Assembly: GCA_945952045.1 (NCBI GenBank)
Contig: CAMFHE010000012.1
Span: 58,744-122,743 of the forward strand
Direction of reading: 5' to 3'
Source of the DNA: an uncultured Rhizobium sp.
GTDB taxonomy: Bacteria > Pseudomonadota > Alphaproteobacteria > Rhizobiales > Rhizobiaceae
DNA: 64,000 bases
The number at the start of each line of letters is the position of its first letter. Within the stretch, counting starts at the first letter, position 1. A program made the translations under genes and the position numbers. Positions 1-8,699 of this stretch are shown in pieces. The notes below the pieces were generated by a model. It was not told where the DNA came from and did no database searches. It saw only the letters and a program-made list of their open reading frames with translations.

Positions 1-377
1 TTGCCGCCCTGTTCGATGACGACAAGGGCGATCCACGGCGGAAGCCGGTCCTTCGCCTTCAGCGGCGTGAACAGCCAAGGCAGGTCGGGATGGGAAAATT
101 CGATATGCGCCAGATAATTGGCAGAAGCGACATCGCTGCCCGGCGGCGGCGACATGCGCAGGATTTCGCCGCGGTCGAAACCAATGACATCGCCCGGTCC
201 GAGGATCTCGAAATCATGGGGAATATCCCCGACCGGCATTGGCGCGCCGCCGGCGGGCGTTTGCGTCACCGTCAGCGAAACCCTGGTCTTCGGCCGCCGC
301 CGCGGCACGTCTTCGTCCAGCAGCATTGCAGCGCCGCGCCGTGACCAGGGGAAGAACCGGAACAGGTAATCGGTCAT
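1..377 (-). CDS. hypothetical protein, N-terminal part only (runs off window)
   Basis: The first 125 residues are visible; the rest lies beyond the left edge. The protein begins MTDYLFRFFPWSRRG and includes GPGDVIGFDRGEILRM and the stretch HPDLPWLFTPLKAKDRLPPW. I have the impression of a widespread uncharacterised family with a conserved proline/tryptophan-rich N-terminal part, but I cannot name a function. There is no signal peptide or membrane segment in the visible part. Its ATG overlaps the stop of the upstream gene (ATGA at 374-377), so it is the last visible gene of a minus-strand operon with the DUF6603-like gene. Confident as a gene, not as to role. Confidence 0.75.
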   Translation of the reverse strand, partial: MTDYLFRFFPWSRRGAAMLLDEDVPRRRPKTRVSLTVTQTPAGGAPMPVGDIPHDFEILGPGDVIGFDRGEILRMSPPPGSDVASANYLAHIEFSHPDLPWLFTPLKAKDRLPPWIALVVIEQGG

Positions 378-2359
378 TGCACCGCAAGCTCCCATTGAGG
401 AATCTCGGTCATCACCTGGCCGATAGCGTCGGTGACATGGGCGGCCGGGTTGCGAACCGTCAGCCCGGGATCCTTCGGCACGAAGGGCGGCTTGACCTGG
501 AGCGGCTGCACATGCAGGTCCGGCCGGGTGAACACGCCCGCGAAATCCGGCCGCTCGACGAACAGCGGCAGCGGCAGTTCCTTCTGTAGCACCTTGATTT
601 CGTAGTCGTCCGTGCAGCGCGACTCGGGACCGAGTGCCACCGCCGCCGGCGAGAGATCGACGCCGCCCGGCAGCTCGCGATAGCCGCTTTTCGACAGGCG
701 CTGGTTGTCGTCGAGCGTGAAGAAGCGGTCGGGGATGAATTTCTCCATCAGCACCGCCCCCTTGCCGAGGCTGAGCGTCACCGGGGTTTCGAGGGACACG
801 CCGTCGACGCGCTGGAGCTCGGTTTCGAGCGGGATGTTGTTCTGCCGGAAGGCGACGGCGCCGAGCGGATGGCAGACGGCCGCGTCGCCGGGGCCGTTGC
901 GCAGCCGGACGATCTTCGAATTCTCCGGGTTGATCGCCATCCAGTTGTCCGGTTCGGCAATCGCCTGCCGCAGCACGGCGACCGGATCGCGGCCGAATAT
1001 CTTCGGCTCGTCGCCCGCGCCCCATTCGATGCGGGGAAGGTCGATATCGACATCGAACAACAGGATCTCGATCGTAGCATGGCCGGAAAGATGCCAGCGC
1101 GCCGGACCGCCGATGGTGCCGTCGAGGCGGATCGAGGCGACGTCGAAATCGGCGCATTCGACGCTCACCGATGCCTGGAAACCGACCTCGAACCGGAAGG
1201 GCTCGGTGTTGAGGAAGGCATCGAGCTGGATGCGACCGCGAATGCCGTAGCCGTCGACGCCGATCTGCATCTCCACCGCGCCGCCGAACTGGATCGAGCC
1301 GGTGGTGATGGCGAGATAGGCTTCGGCGCGCAGGCGCATCAGCGGGTTGGGCGAGAGATCGATGCTCAGCCGCCGCATCGGCCCGATGCCTTGCGGCGGC
1401 GCGAAGCCCGGATAGAAACCGCCCGCCGACAGCGCAAACAGCGGCTCGCCCGGCCCGGTGATCATGCGTAGCGCGATGTCGCCGTCGACCGGCATGAAGA
1501 TGATGCGCGAATTGTTGAGCGTCGCGTCGATGCGCACGCCCCACTGGTCGATATCGCCTTTGAACAGCGCCTGCAGATAGACGAGCGGCGCCGCCTCCGC
1601 CGGCAGGGTGACGGCGAGGCGTCCGAGGACGATCGCCTTGGCATCCGCCGTGGACAGGATCACCGCCACCGTCGCCGACAGCATGGTCGGCGTGCCCCAG
1701 CCGAGCTTGAACATCGGCCCGACCAGCAGGCCGCCCGGCTCGTAGGGAAAGCAGCGGTCGGCGACGTCAAGCAGATGCGGGGCCTCGCCGACGGGATCGC
1801 GCGGAAACAGCAGTTGCGACAGGTCGCCGTTGCGCATGGCGTCGGTCAGCGCGTTTTCGTCCGCCTTGCGATTGATGCCGACGATGCCGCCGACGCCGAC
1901 CAGCGTGAAGCCGAACGACAGTTGCAGCGGCGGCAGGAACTCCGCCGCCATCAGCACCAGCAGCGAAAACCGGTCGGTCGCGACGACCGCCATGGCGTTG
2001 ACGTCGATGATGCCGAGATTGGCGTCGAAGGCTCCGCGAAGGTCGCGCGCCGTCTTTTCGAGATAGCCGCCGCCGGTCACCGGTGGCAGGTCGATTTCGG
2101 CGGCCATGCTTTTCGGGAAGACATAGGTGAAATCGATGTTGAACAGGCCGAGATCGTCTCCGGGGCCGTCGAGATCGATATTCGCAAAGTTCAGCGCCAC
2201 GTCGAAGCCGGCGCCGAAACCGCCGACGCTGGCATTGATGCCCGGAATGCTGAAGGAGGCGGAACTGACGAAATCGATCGAGACCAGCCCGTTCGGGCGG
2301 TTCCGGTGCTTCGGGCCGCTGATCACCAGATCGGTCGAGAACTTTGCCGTGTCGCTCAT
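374..2359 (-). CDS. DUF6603-like protein of unknown function
   Basis: A 661-residue protein with no signal peptide and no clear membrane helix. It is rich in short alternating hydrophobic stretches (for example LSFGFTLVGVGGIVGINRKAD and GGAVEMQIGVDGYGIRGRI), which suggests an extended beta-structured fold. The central part, with GIGPMRRLSIDLSPNPLMRL near residues 325-345 followed by FGGAVEMQIGVDGYGIRG, looks like the DUF6603 family, whose function is unknown. It overlaps both neighbours by four bases (ATGA), so it is translationally coupled to the 280-residue protein upstream and the truncated protein downstream. The family assignment is from memory of motifs, not from a search. Confidence 0.7.
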   Translation of the reverse strand: MSDTAKFSTDLVISGPKHRNRPNGLVSIDFVSSASFSIPGINASVGGFGAGFDVALNFANIDLDGPGDDLGLFNIDFTYVFPKSMAAEIDLPPVTGGGYLEKTARDLRGAFDANLGIIDVNAMAVVATDRFSLLVLMAAEFLPPLQLSFGFTLVGVGGIVGINRKADENALTDAMRNGDLSQLLFPRDPVGEAPHLLDVADRCFPYEPGGLLVGPMFKLGWGTPTMLSATVAVILSTADAKAIVLGRLAVTLPAEAAPLVYLQALFKGDIDQWGVRIDATLNNSRIIFMPVDGDIALRMITGPGEPLFALSAGGFYPGFAPPQGIGPMRRLSIDLSPNPLMRLRAEAYLAITTGSIQFGGAVEMQIGVDGYGIRGRIQLDAFLNTEPFRFEVGFQASVSVECADFDVASIRLDGTIGGPARWHLSGHATIEILLFDVDIDLPRIEWGAGDEPKIFGRDPVAVLRQAIAEPDNWMAINPENSKIVRLRNGPGDAAVCHPLGAVAFRQNNIPLETELQRVDGVSLETPVTLSLGKGAVLMEKFIPDRFFTLDDNQRLSKSGYRELPGGVDLSPAAVALGPESRCTDDYEIKVLQKELPLPLFVERPDFAGVFTRPDLHVQPLQVKPPFVPKDPGLTVRNPAAHVTDAIGQVMTEIPQWELAVQ

Positions 2360-3198
2360 GGGCCGCTCTTGTGGTTGAGGTCGAAATCGGGGGTCGGCTT
2401 GCCCTTGCTGGCGGTCAGCGCCGGCTTGTAGCTTTCGCCCACGGGCTCGATGTGGATAACGGCGGCGAGGCTGCCGAGCAGCCGCGACAGATCCGCCTTC
2501 GCCTCCAGGCCCGGCTCCTCCGGCGGGTCGGGATTCCCGATCCGGGCGAAGGCCTTCCAGTTAATCGCATCGCCCAGCGCCGCATCGATCTCGCCGCCGA
2601 TCGTCGGCCGCCCGACCGTCAGATCGATGCCGGCATTCTTCAGGCTGTCGGGGGTGAATTTCGGAGTTTCCAGCGCGATGGAAGCCGAGACGCGGCCGTT
2701 TCCGGTCTTTTCCAGCGGGCCGCCGAAGGGGATGAACAGGCTGGCGTCGCCATTGCTGTCGGCCCTGAATTTCAACTGGTTGCCGGCCGAGAGAGCGACG
2801 GTGTTTTCGAGGACGATGACGAAACCGTTGATATCGGCATCGCCGCCGCCAAGGGAAATGGCAAGCTTCAGCCGGCCGGTGCCGAGGCCGGTCTCCTGCG
2901 TATAGGTCATCAGCAGCGCCTTGGCCCAGCCCGCTTTCGGCGTCCAGACACCCACTTCGAGGGCCGCCCCGACGATCTTCCTGAGTTGCAGCGCGACGAG
3001 GATCATCAGGCTCAACCAGTCCGGCGGGTTCAATTGCTGCTTCAGGCGGTCGAGGATATCGCCGGGCGTATCCGCGAGATCGTCGAGCAGCCTGCTGAAC
3101 CGGTCCGGCTGCGCCTTGGCCGCTTTCATGGCGTCGTCGGCGCCTTTCTGAAACAGCGCGCCGAGATCGTTCGCCAACTGGTCGATACTGGATGCCAT
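2356..3198 (-). CDS. hypothetical protein encoded with the DUF6603-like protein
   Basis: A 280-residue soluble protein of unrecognised family. The first 60 residues are helical and charged (QLANDLGALFQKGADDAMKA), followed by a segment with NPPDWLSLMILVALQL. The remainder is beta-rich and glycine-rich (KLAISLGGGDADINGFVIV). The start ATG at 3198 has an AGGATCGAG ribosome-binding site close upstream, and the stop overlaps the next start. The gene is probably the first or second of the minus-strand operon, since the small gene at 3367-3696 lies 168 bp upstream in the same direction. A structural partner of the DUF6603-like protein is possible but only inferred from the overlap. Confidence 0.7.
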   Translation of the reverse strand: MASSIDQLANDLGALFQKGADDAMKAAKAQPDRFSRLLDDLADTPGDILDRLKQQLNPPDWLSLMILVALQLRKIVGAALEVGVWTPKAGWAKALLMTYTQETGLGTGRLKLAISLGGGDADINGFVIVLENTVALSAGNQLKFRADSNGDASLFIPFGGPLEKTGNGRVSASIALETPKFTPDSLKNAGIDLTVGRPTIGGEIDAALGDAINWKAFARIGNPDPPEEPGLEAKADLSRLLGSLAAVIHIEPVGESYKPALTASKGKPTPDFDLNHKSGP

Positions 3199-3366
3199 CT
3201 ACTCGATCCTTACACGGGGGTAACGCCGGAGAGGGCTGCATCATTCTGTTGGAAGACCCCGGGCAAGATGCCTGTCCGAGGCTTGCGTCCGGCACCGTTC
3301 AGGTCTCACGCACAGACGCGCGCGGTGTCCCCACGATCAATCAATAAAAGCAGATGCGGGTCGCAG

Positions 3367-3696
3367 TCAGTCGCCGACGCTGGTCACGTAAATCCAGAAC
3401 TCGTAATTGGCGTCGGCACCGCTGACATTGACGTGGCGATTGGCATCCATCACTTCCGAGAGGTCTATGTAGCCAATGATGTCGTCGCCGGTAACGTCAC
3501 GCTCCATGATGGTCAGGATACGCTCGCCAACCGGCACGACCTGATTGATATCCATGGCGTAGTCGCCGCCGGCCGGAAACGTGCCGATGTTGAACCTGAT
3601 CTGGCCGATCGCGCCGTAGAGATCGTCCTGACCGGTATAGTCATTGGTCGCGTTGCACTTCACCCGTGTGATATTGACGCTGTATGGTTTGGACAT
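3367..3696 (-). CDS. small hypothetical beta-rich protein
   Basis: A 109-residue protein (begins MSKPYSVNITRVKCNATNDY, ends FWIYVTSVGD). I choose the ATG at 3696 because an AAAGGTG site lies 7 bases upstream. A longer frame to 3978 has no such site and a low-complexity extension. The alternation of hydrophobic and polar residues suggests a single beta-sandwich domain, perhaps C2- or lectin-like, but no family is recognised. It has no secretion signal. Orientation and position suggest it belongs with the three downstream unknown genes. Confidence 0.65.
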   Translation of the reverse strand: MSKPYSVNITRVKCNATNDYTGQDDLYGAIGQIRFNIGTFPAGGDYAMDINQVVPVGERILTIMERDVTGDDIIGYIDLSEVMDANRHVNVSGADANYEFWIYVTSVGD

Positions 3697-4076
3697 GCTG
3701 CACCTTTCGACTGGTCGATTTGAAAACCATGGCAGGTGGCCAGGCGCAGAGAGTGGCTGCGGCGCTGGTATGTGGATTCGCATGCATGAATCGGCGTATG
3801 CACTCACGACTGGCGGCCTGCGGCCGGAAGCCCTCTCGATTGCGTGTAAGATACCGTATCCCACGCGAGATGTGAAAGCGTCATTCCCGTCTGGAAATAT
3901 GCGTACGGGTTGGACCGAAATGCAAGCATGAATTTCTAAGGGATGAACGAAGTCTCTCGGAGGCCGGTCCCTGCCCATCCAACCACCGGATCCTACGCCG
4001 TCTTAATGGCCGTTGGAGGATGTCCTCCTCCAACGGGCTCTTGCGGCTAACGGGGCGGGGCCCGGCATAGCTCCTG
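3697..4076. other. intergenic region with a stem-loop
   Basis: A 380-bp stretch with no convincing gene. It should carry the promoter of the small gene ending at 3367. The only structure I see is a perfect 11-bp stem CCGTTGGAGGA / TCCTCCAACGG with a 5-base loop at 4010-4036, without a T-tract on either strand, plus a short palindrome GATACCGTATC at 3850-3860. The stem-loop lies 40 bp beyond the 3' end of the monooxygenase-fold gene, on the side that gene is transcribed toward, so it could limit read-through from it. Confidence 0.5.
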
Positions 4077-4442
4077 TCAGGAAGATGGCTGCCCCTTCAT
4101 CCGTTTGGGAAGAACGAGATCGTCAACCGAATATGTGTGAAACTCGCTGCGGGAAACAGCATCCAGTCGTCTGAATTTTTCCACGAAGACAGGATCGGAA
4201 AAGAACGTATCGACACTGTCCGCGCCCTGAATCGCTTCGATGTTCACGACGGTGAGACCGTCGGTGCTCTTGGCGAGACTGCTCCAGAGAAATCCTTCCT
4301 TCCGTTCGGCGACATAGTGAACGACGTCCTGGATGATCTCGAACGCTTCCTGCTGCTTGCCGGGCTGGGCATGGATGACGTTGACGATGAAAATCGTGGG
4401 CGAAGGCGCATTGGCGAATGCGGCGATGGGTGTTGATGTCAT
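4077..4442 (-). CDS. antibiotic biosynthesis monooxygenase (ABM) domain protein
   Basis: A 121-residue protein with a ferredoxin-like ABM domain. IFIVNVIHAQPGKQQEAFEI is followed by LWSSLAKSTDGLTVVNIEAI, the usual pattern of a dimeric alpha/beta barrel of about 95 residues. Such proteins are cofactor-free monooxygenases or stress-related oxidoreductases; the substrate cannot be told. The start at 4442 is preferred because GGAG lies 6 bases upstream; an in-frame ATG at 4454 lacks a clear site. The gene is divergent from the LysR gene at 4568, with a palindrome in the gap, so it is the likely target of that regulator. Confidence 0.8.
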   Translation of the reverse strand: MTSTPIAAFANAPSPTIFIVNVIHAQPGKQQEAFEIIQDVVHYVAERKEGFLWSSLAKSTDGLTVVNIEAIQGADSVDTFFSDPVFVEKFRRLDAVSRSEFHTYSVDDLVLPKRMKGQPSS

Positions 4443-4492
4443 GAGGGTCTCCATTGATCTGCGCCGCCAAAATCGATGCGGCGTCCCCTGGA

Positions 4493-4508
4493 TATTCGCG
4501 AACGAATA
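4493..4508. promoter_or_regulatory. palindrome, candidate LysR operator
   Basis: TATTCG-CGAA-CGAATA is a 16-bp perfect inverted repeat between the divergent ABM and LysR genes. Its position and size fit a LysR-type regulator site, but regulation is inferred from location only. Confidence 0.5.
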
Positions 4509-4567
4509 GCGGATAAACGGGCTCGAACTCACGACATACCGGACAAAAATTCCATAATGGAGCAAAT

Positions 4568-5455
4568 GTGGACAAGCTGGGAGCACTGGGCATTTTCATT
4601 CAGGCAGTGGAAGCCGGCAGCTTCGTTTCCGCAGGGCATCGACTGGGGATTTCCGGATCCGCCGTTGGAAAGGCGATCGCCAGGCTGGAGGAGGAGCTTG
4701 GAGTGCGCCTGTTCAATCGGTCGACGCGAAGCATGGCGCTCACCGAAGATGGAAGTTTCTTCCTCGATACCTGTCGGAAGATTCAGGCGGAACTGGAGGA
4801 GGCGCAGGCAAGGCTGTCGCGATCGCAGGCCATTCCCCGCGGGCAGTTGCGCGTCAGCCTGCCGCTTGCCGGCACGCTGCTGATGCCGACGCTTTCCGCC
4901 TTCATGCGGGCCTATCCCGAGGTCAATGTCGATCTCGATTTTACGGACCGTATCGTTGACGTCATCGAGGAAGGTTTCGACGCGGTCATCCGCACTGGAG
5001 AGGTGAAGGATACGCGCCTGATGAGTCGAAAGCTCGGCTCCTTCCGGCACGTCATTGTCGCCTCACCCGACTACCTGGCTGCCAACGGATATCCCAAGGC
5101 GCCCGAGGATTTGCTTGGTCATCGCTGCATGCATCACCGTTTCGCAAATTCAGGCAAGCTCGAGGCGTGGCCGCTGTTTCGAGACGGGCATGAGATCAGG
5201 CTCGATCTGCCGATCACCACAGTGGCGAGCACGCTCGAGCCGCTCGTCTATCTCGCCGAGCGATCCTTCGGCATCGCATGCCTGCCGCCTTTTGCGGCGG
5301 AGCAAGAGATACGGGCCGGCAAGCTCGTCTCCCTGCTGGACGCCTATATGGCTCGAACCGGAACGTTCAGGATACTCTGGCCGACCAGCCGCTACCTTTC
5401 GCCCAAGGTAAGGGTTTTCGTGGACTTTATGGCGGCCAATCTCTTCCGCCCGTGA
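4568..5455 (+). CDS. LysR-family transcriptional regulator
   Basis: A 295-residue LysR regulator. The N-terminal winged helix-turn-helix (residues 5-64, with GSFVSAGHRLGISGSAVGKA and RLFNRSTRSMALTEDG) is followed by a periplasmic-binding-like effector domain from about residue 90 (RGQLRVSLPLAGTLLMPTL). The AARLN-type hallmark is diverged here (SAGHRLGIS), but the subfamily resembles the large AaeR/DsdC-like group of rhizobial LysR proteins. A GTG start at 4568 is chosen because GGAG stands 5 bases upstream; the overlapping ATG at 4566 is out of frame. It probably controls the divergent ABM gene and itself. The effector is unknown. Confidence 0.9.
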   Translation: MDKLGALGIFIQAVEAGSFVSAGHRLGISGSAVGKAIARLEEELGVRLFNRSTRSMALTEDGSFFLDTCRKIQAELEEAQARLSRSQAIPRGQLRVSLPLAGTLLMPTLSAFMRAYPEVNVDLDFTDRIVDVIEEGFDAVIRTGEVKDTRLMSRKLGSFRHVIVASPDYLAANGYPKAPEDLLGHRCMHHRFANSGKLEAWPLFRDGHEIRLDLPITTVASTLEPLVYLAERSFGIACLPPFAAEQEIRAGKLVSLLDAYMARTGTFRILWPTSRYLSPKVRVFVDFMAANLFRP

Positions 5456-5585
5456 AATGCCGCCCCTGTTCTCCCGCCAATGTGGATTGGGCAAGTTCGG
5501 CGCTGGCGCCATGGCGATCCGGGATTTGTCTCCTTTTGTCTTTCTGCGACCGGACCGCTTTCCCTCCGTCGCCAAATCCACTAGG

Positions 5586-5609
5586 CGTTATATTTCATCA
5601 AATATAACG
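5586..5609. promoter_or_regulatory. perfect 24-bp palindrome upstream of LysR gene
   Basis: Arms CGTTATATTT and AAATATAACG around a CATC loop, 14 bp before the GTG start of the LysR gene at 5624. It contains T-N11-A motifs expected for LysR autoregulation and is AT-rich in a GC-rich background. The proximity to the start suggests it also overlaps the core promoter. Confidence 0.65.
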
Positions 5610-5623
5610 AAACGAGAAAGCGC

Positions 5624-6574
5624 GTGCTGATCAGACACCTCCGATTTTTCGCCGTGCTGGCGGAAGAGCAGCATTTCGGGCGCGCCGCAGAGCGCTGCAG
5701 CGTCACCCAGCCGACCCTGTCGCAGGCTATTCGCAACATCGAGGAAGAGCTGGGCCTGGCGCTCATCATCCGCAGCCATCGCTTCATGTCGCTGACGCCG
5801 GAAGGCGAGAAGGTTCTGCGCTGGGGGCGCCAAATTCTCGCCGATTACGACAGCCTGCATGACGATCTCTCGGGAAAACGAAAGGGCGGACTTACCGGTA
5901 CGCTGCGCCTCGGCGTCATTCCCGCCGCCATGCCATCGGTCTCCTTCCTCACCGAGCAGTTCGAGGAACGCAATCCGCTGGCTCAAGTCGAGATCCGCTC
6001 GATGTCCTCAAGGGCAATCGAGAAATCGCTGGAGAATTTCGAGATCGACGGCGGCATCACCTATCTCGACAACGAGCCGCTGGAAAATGTCAGCCGTTAT
6101 CCGCTCTATCTGGAACGCTATGTCTTTGCCTGCCGCAGCGACCACATCCTGGCCAAAGCGGGGAGGGTGACTTGGGCGGAGGCGGTCGCGCAGCCGCTTT
6201 GCCTGCTCTCCGAGGACATGCAGAACCGGCGTATTCTGAACGGCATCGCCGCAAGCGCCGGCGTCGAGATGAGGCCGAAAGTCATCAGCAATTCGTTTCT
6301 CGGCGTCGCCTCGCATCTGCGCCATGGTCAATGGTGTGCGATCGTTCCCCATAGTTTCGGCTTCGTCTTCGGCGATGCCGGCGATCTGGCGCTGCTCGAC
6401 ATGGTCGAACCCGAGCACCAGCAGATGATCGGCCTTGTCCTTGCCGACCGCGTGCCGCAATCGCCGATGGCGCTCGCTCTGCAGGAATGCGCAAGCAAGG
6501 CCGACATCGAACGCCGCATCGAGACCGTCTTCGACCGCCGCTCCACAGCGCCGGCGATGCAGGCGAGAGCCTGA
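5624..6574 (+). CDS. LysR-family regulator, similar to those beside formate dehydrogenase genes
   Basis: A 316-residue LysR protein. The DNA-binding domain reads FFAVLAEEQHFGRAAERCSVTQPTLSQAI, and the effector domain begins near residue 92 (LTGTLRLGVIPAAMPSVSFL). The sequence strongly recalls LysR proteins encoded beside NAD-linked formate dehydrogenase (fds) operons; that is recollection, not a search. No fds genes occur here. The GTG start at 5624 has CGAGAAAG upstream. The next genes on the same strand are a PaiB-like protein (58 bp away) and the molybdenum cofactor gene moeA. The moeA link fits a molybdoenzyme theme, because formate dehydrogenase needs molybdopterin. Confidence 0.9.
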   Translation: MLIRHLRFFAVLAEEQHFGRAAERCSVTQPTLSQAIRNIEEELGLALIIRSHRFMSLTPEGEKVLRWGRQILADYDSLHDDLSGKRKGGLTGTLRLGVIPAAMPSVSFLTEQFEERNPLAQVEIRSMSSRAIEKSLENFEIDGGITYLDNEPLENVSRYPLYLERYVFACRSDHILAKAGRVTWAEAVAQPLCLLSEDMQNRRILNGIAASAGVEMRPKVISNSFLGVASHLRHGQWCAIVPHSFGFVFGDAGDLALLDMVEPEHQQMIGLVLADRVPQSPMALALQECASKADIERRIETVFDRRSTAPAMQARA

Positions 6575-6632
6575 TCGACCGGAGAAACGCCTTACCGCCG
6601 CCACAGAGACGCGGAATTTCAGGAAACAAACC

Positions 6633-7298
6633 ATGACGACGCATTATCAGGAATTCAGGCTAACCGACCCTGCCGTGGTCGCGCGCATCGTCTCGCGCTG
6701 GCCGTTCGCGGCAATCATTGCCAATGGCCCGCAATGGCCGGTCGTCGCTCATGCGCCGCTGGTTGTCTCGAAAACTGCCGAATTAGCCGATACGGGACCA
6801 GGCGCGGTTGAATTCCACCTGGCGAAGATCAATCCGGCGATGCCGCATCTCGGCGATGGCATGGCCGTGACGCTCGACGTGCAGGGGCCTTCGGCGCATG
6901 TCTCGCCTTCCTGGTACAAGGGCCGATTTCAAAACGATGACGCCGACCGCAGCCGTACCGCGCCAACCTGGGACTACCTGACGCTCACCATGCGCGGGCG
7001 TCTTGCCGTTCTCTCCGATGCAGAGCTTGCCGCGCATCTTGTTGATCTCGTCGGCCAGAGCGAAGAGGAAAACGGTTGGAGAATATCAGAGATCGACCCC
7101 GGTTTCTTCTCCGGATTGCGAAACCATATTCTGGGTTACCGGGTGCGGATCGAAAGTTTCGAATGCATCGCAAAATTCAGCCAGGACGAGAGCGAGACGG
7201 ATATTCTGGGCATCATTGCCGGCCTGTGTCGGCGCAATCGCGGACAGGACCGCTCGGTCGCCGAACTTATGGTAAGCCTTGCGGCTGTCACGGGATGA
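6633..7298 (+). CDS. PaiB-like FMN-binding negative transcriptional regulator
   Basis: A 221-residue protein of the PaiB/FMN-binding split-barrel family. WPFAAIIANGPQWPVVAHAPLV near the N-terminus and GPSAHVSPSWYKGR near residues 87-100 match the FMN-binding barrel, and VPTWDY-like (here APTWDYLTLTMRGR) is the family hallmark. Family members repress sporulation and protease genes in Bacillus, but in proteobacteria the role is largely unknown and some may be flavin oxidoreductases. The ATG at 6633 follows AGGAAACAAACC. It is probably cotranscribed with the LysR gene 58 bp upstream. Confidence 0.85.
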   Translation: MTTHYQEFRLTDPAVVARIVSRWPFAAIIANGPQWPVVAHAPLVVSKTAELADTGPGAVEFHLAKINPAMPHLGDGMAVTLDVQGPSAHVSPSWYKGRFQNDDADRSRTAPTWDYLTLTMRGRLAVLSDAELAAHLVDLVGQSEEENGWRISEIDPGFFSGLRNHILGYRVRIESFECIAKFSQDESETDILGIIAGLCRRNRGQDRSVAELMVSLAAVTG

Positions 7299-7369
7299 TC
7301 GCATCCTGACGCCATCGCGTTCATCTATAGCCGCAACGATACGCCGTCGCGCTTCACCGGGAAAGACGC

Positions 7370-8584
7370 ATGGATATGCCCAAGCCGACATCGCTTCACG
7401 ACGCTCTGGCGTTCATCGCGACCTATGTCGAAACCGCGCTTCAGCCGGTGCGCATCGCGCTTTCGGCGGCCTATGGTCACATGCTGGCGGAGGATATCCT
7501 TGCCTCCGTGCCGCTGCCGCGCTTCGACAATGCCGCCATGGATGGCTTTGCGGTGCGTGCCGACGATCTTGCCCCGGATGGTACGGCGACGCTCAGGATC
7601 GGGCAGACGATCACGGCCGGTCGGAAAGAGATCGATGCGCTGCGCCCCGGTGAGGCGGCGCGCATCATGACCGGCGCACCCGTTCCCGACAATGCAGACC
7701 GCGTCATCGTGCAGGAGGCCGCATCGGTCGAAGGCGATGTCGTTCACCTGCGGGCCATACCCGGCGGAAAACCGCATATCCGCCGCATCGGCGAGGATAT
7801 CCCCAGGGGAGACGTGCTGTTGAAGACCGGCACGCGGATCGGCCCCGGCCAGCTGGGGTTGCTGACGGCGCTTGGCCTGCGCTCCGTTCTGGTCGTGCCG
7901 CGACCGAAGGTGGCGCTTCTGTCCACCGGCAACGAACTGGTCGACAGTCCCGGCTTTCTGGAAAGAGGCCAGATCTACGATACGAACCGGCCGATGCTGG
8001 CGCGCATGCTGCAATCGTCAGGCGTCGAGGTCACCGATCTCGGCATCGCGCCGGATGATCCTGAGGCGATCCTCGCCAGACTTGTCGATGCCGCTGCCGG
8101 TCACGACCTTCTGATTTCCTCCGGCGGCGCCTCCGTGGGTTTTGCCGATCATCTGACGCAAATCGTCTCCCGTCGCGGCTTTCTCGAATTCTGGAAGCTC
8201 GCCCTTCGCCCCGGCAAGCCGATCGGCTTTGGCGATATCGACGATTGCCCGATCCTGCTGCTTCCGGGAAACCCCTTTGCCGCCGCCGTCGGCTTCAAGC
8301 TGATCGGCCGCGAAATCATCGCCCGCCTCGAAGGACGAGGGTCTGCACATCACGACATCCGGTGCCTTCCGGTGACGGCTCCGATTTCCAAACGCCAAGG
8401 CCTGACCCAGGTCCTCCCGGGCCGCCTTCAGCACGAGGCCGGTCGCATGACGATGGTCGAGCCGATGCCCTACGAGGGCTCAGCCAGCCTCCGCTCCCTC
8501 GCGCTCTGCGATGTCATGATTATCCTCGATCTCGATCAGACGGATATCGAGGATGGTGCGCTCGTCAAGATTTTACCGATGTAA
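7370..8584 (+). CDS. moeA: molybdopterin molybdotransferase MoeA
   Basis: A 404-residue cytoplasmic enzyme that inserts molybdate into adenylylated molybdopterin, the last step of molybdenum cofactor synthesis. Hallmarks are PLPRFDNAAMDGFAVRADD near the N-terminus (the conserved N-A-A-M-D-G-F/Y segment), PRPKVALLSTGNELVD at the start of the MogA-like domain, LISSGGASVGFADH (the GGxS-G substrate loop) and LLLPGNPFAAAVGFKL. Length is normal for MoeA. It lies 71 bp after the PaiB-like gene, isolated from other mo- genes, so it may be a second copy serving a specific molybdoenzyme. Confidence 0.95.
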   Translation: MDMPKPTSLHDALAFIATYVETALQPVRIALSAAYGHMLAEDILASVPLPRFDNAAMDGFAVRADDLAPDGTATLRIGQTITAGRKEIDALRPGEAARIMTGAPVPDNADRVIVQEAASVEGDVVHLRAIPGGKPHIRRIGEDIPRGDVLLKTGTRIGPGQLGLLTALGLRSVLVVPRPKVALLSTGNELVDSPGFLERGQIYDTNRPMLARMLQSSGVEVTDLGIAPDDPEAILARLVDAAAGHDLLISSGGASVGFADHLTQIVSRRGFLEFWKLALRPGKPIGFGDIDDCPILLLPGNPFAAAVGFKLIGREIIARLEGRGSAHHDIRCLPVTAPISKRQGLTQVLPGRLQHEAGRMTMVEPMPYEGSASLRSLALCDVMIILDLDQTDIEDGALVKILPM

Positions 8585-8613
8585 TCCGTCGATACCCGCT
8601 GGAGTTTTCCGGG

Positions 8614-8690
8614 GGAAAGCAGAAGCCGGACTTCCCAAAAAGACAAACGAAAACAAAGAATTTTAGACGATGTCCGGCTCGGCATGATCC
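8614..8690. repeat. dispersed rhizobial intergenic repeat (degenerate copy)
   Basis: The core GGACTTCCCAAAAAGACAAA continuing into CGAAAACAAAGAATTTTAGA matches, with changes, the core GGTTTTCCCGAAAAGACAAA of the element at 30777-30872. It fills the gap between the convergent moeA and response-regulator genes. Confidence 0.7.
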
Positions 8691-8699
8691 TGAATTGCG

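Noticed and set aside
2344..3723. Plus-strand open frame of 459 codons opposite the unknown-gene cluster
   Set aside because: It is antisense to three genes with ATGA coupling and good ribosome sites, and its composition (rich in Arg, Gly, Ala) is that of a high-GC shadow frame.
8585..8699. CRISPR-like or small RNA gene in the moeA/regulator gap
   Set aside because: The gap is filled by a single degenerate dispersed repeat; there are no spaced direct repeats or a clear promoter-terminator pair.
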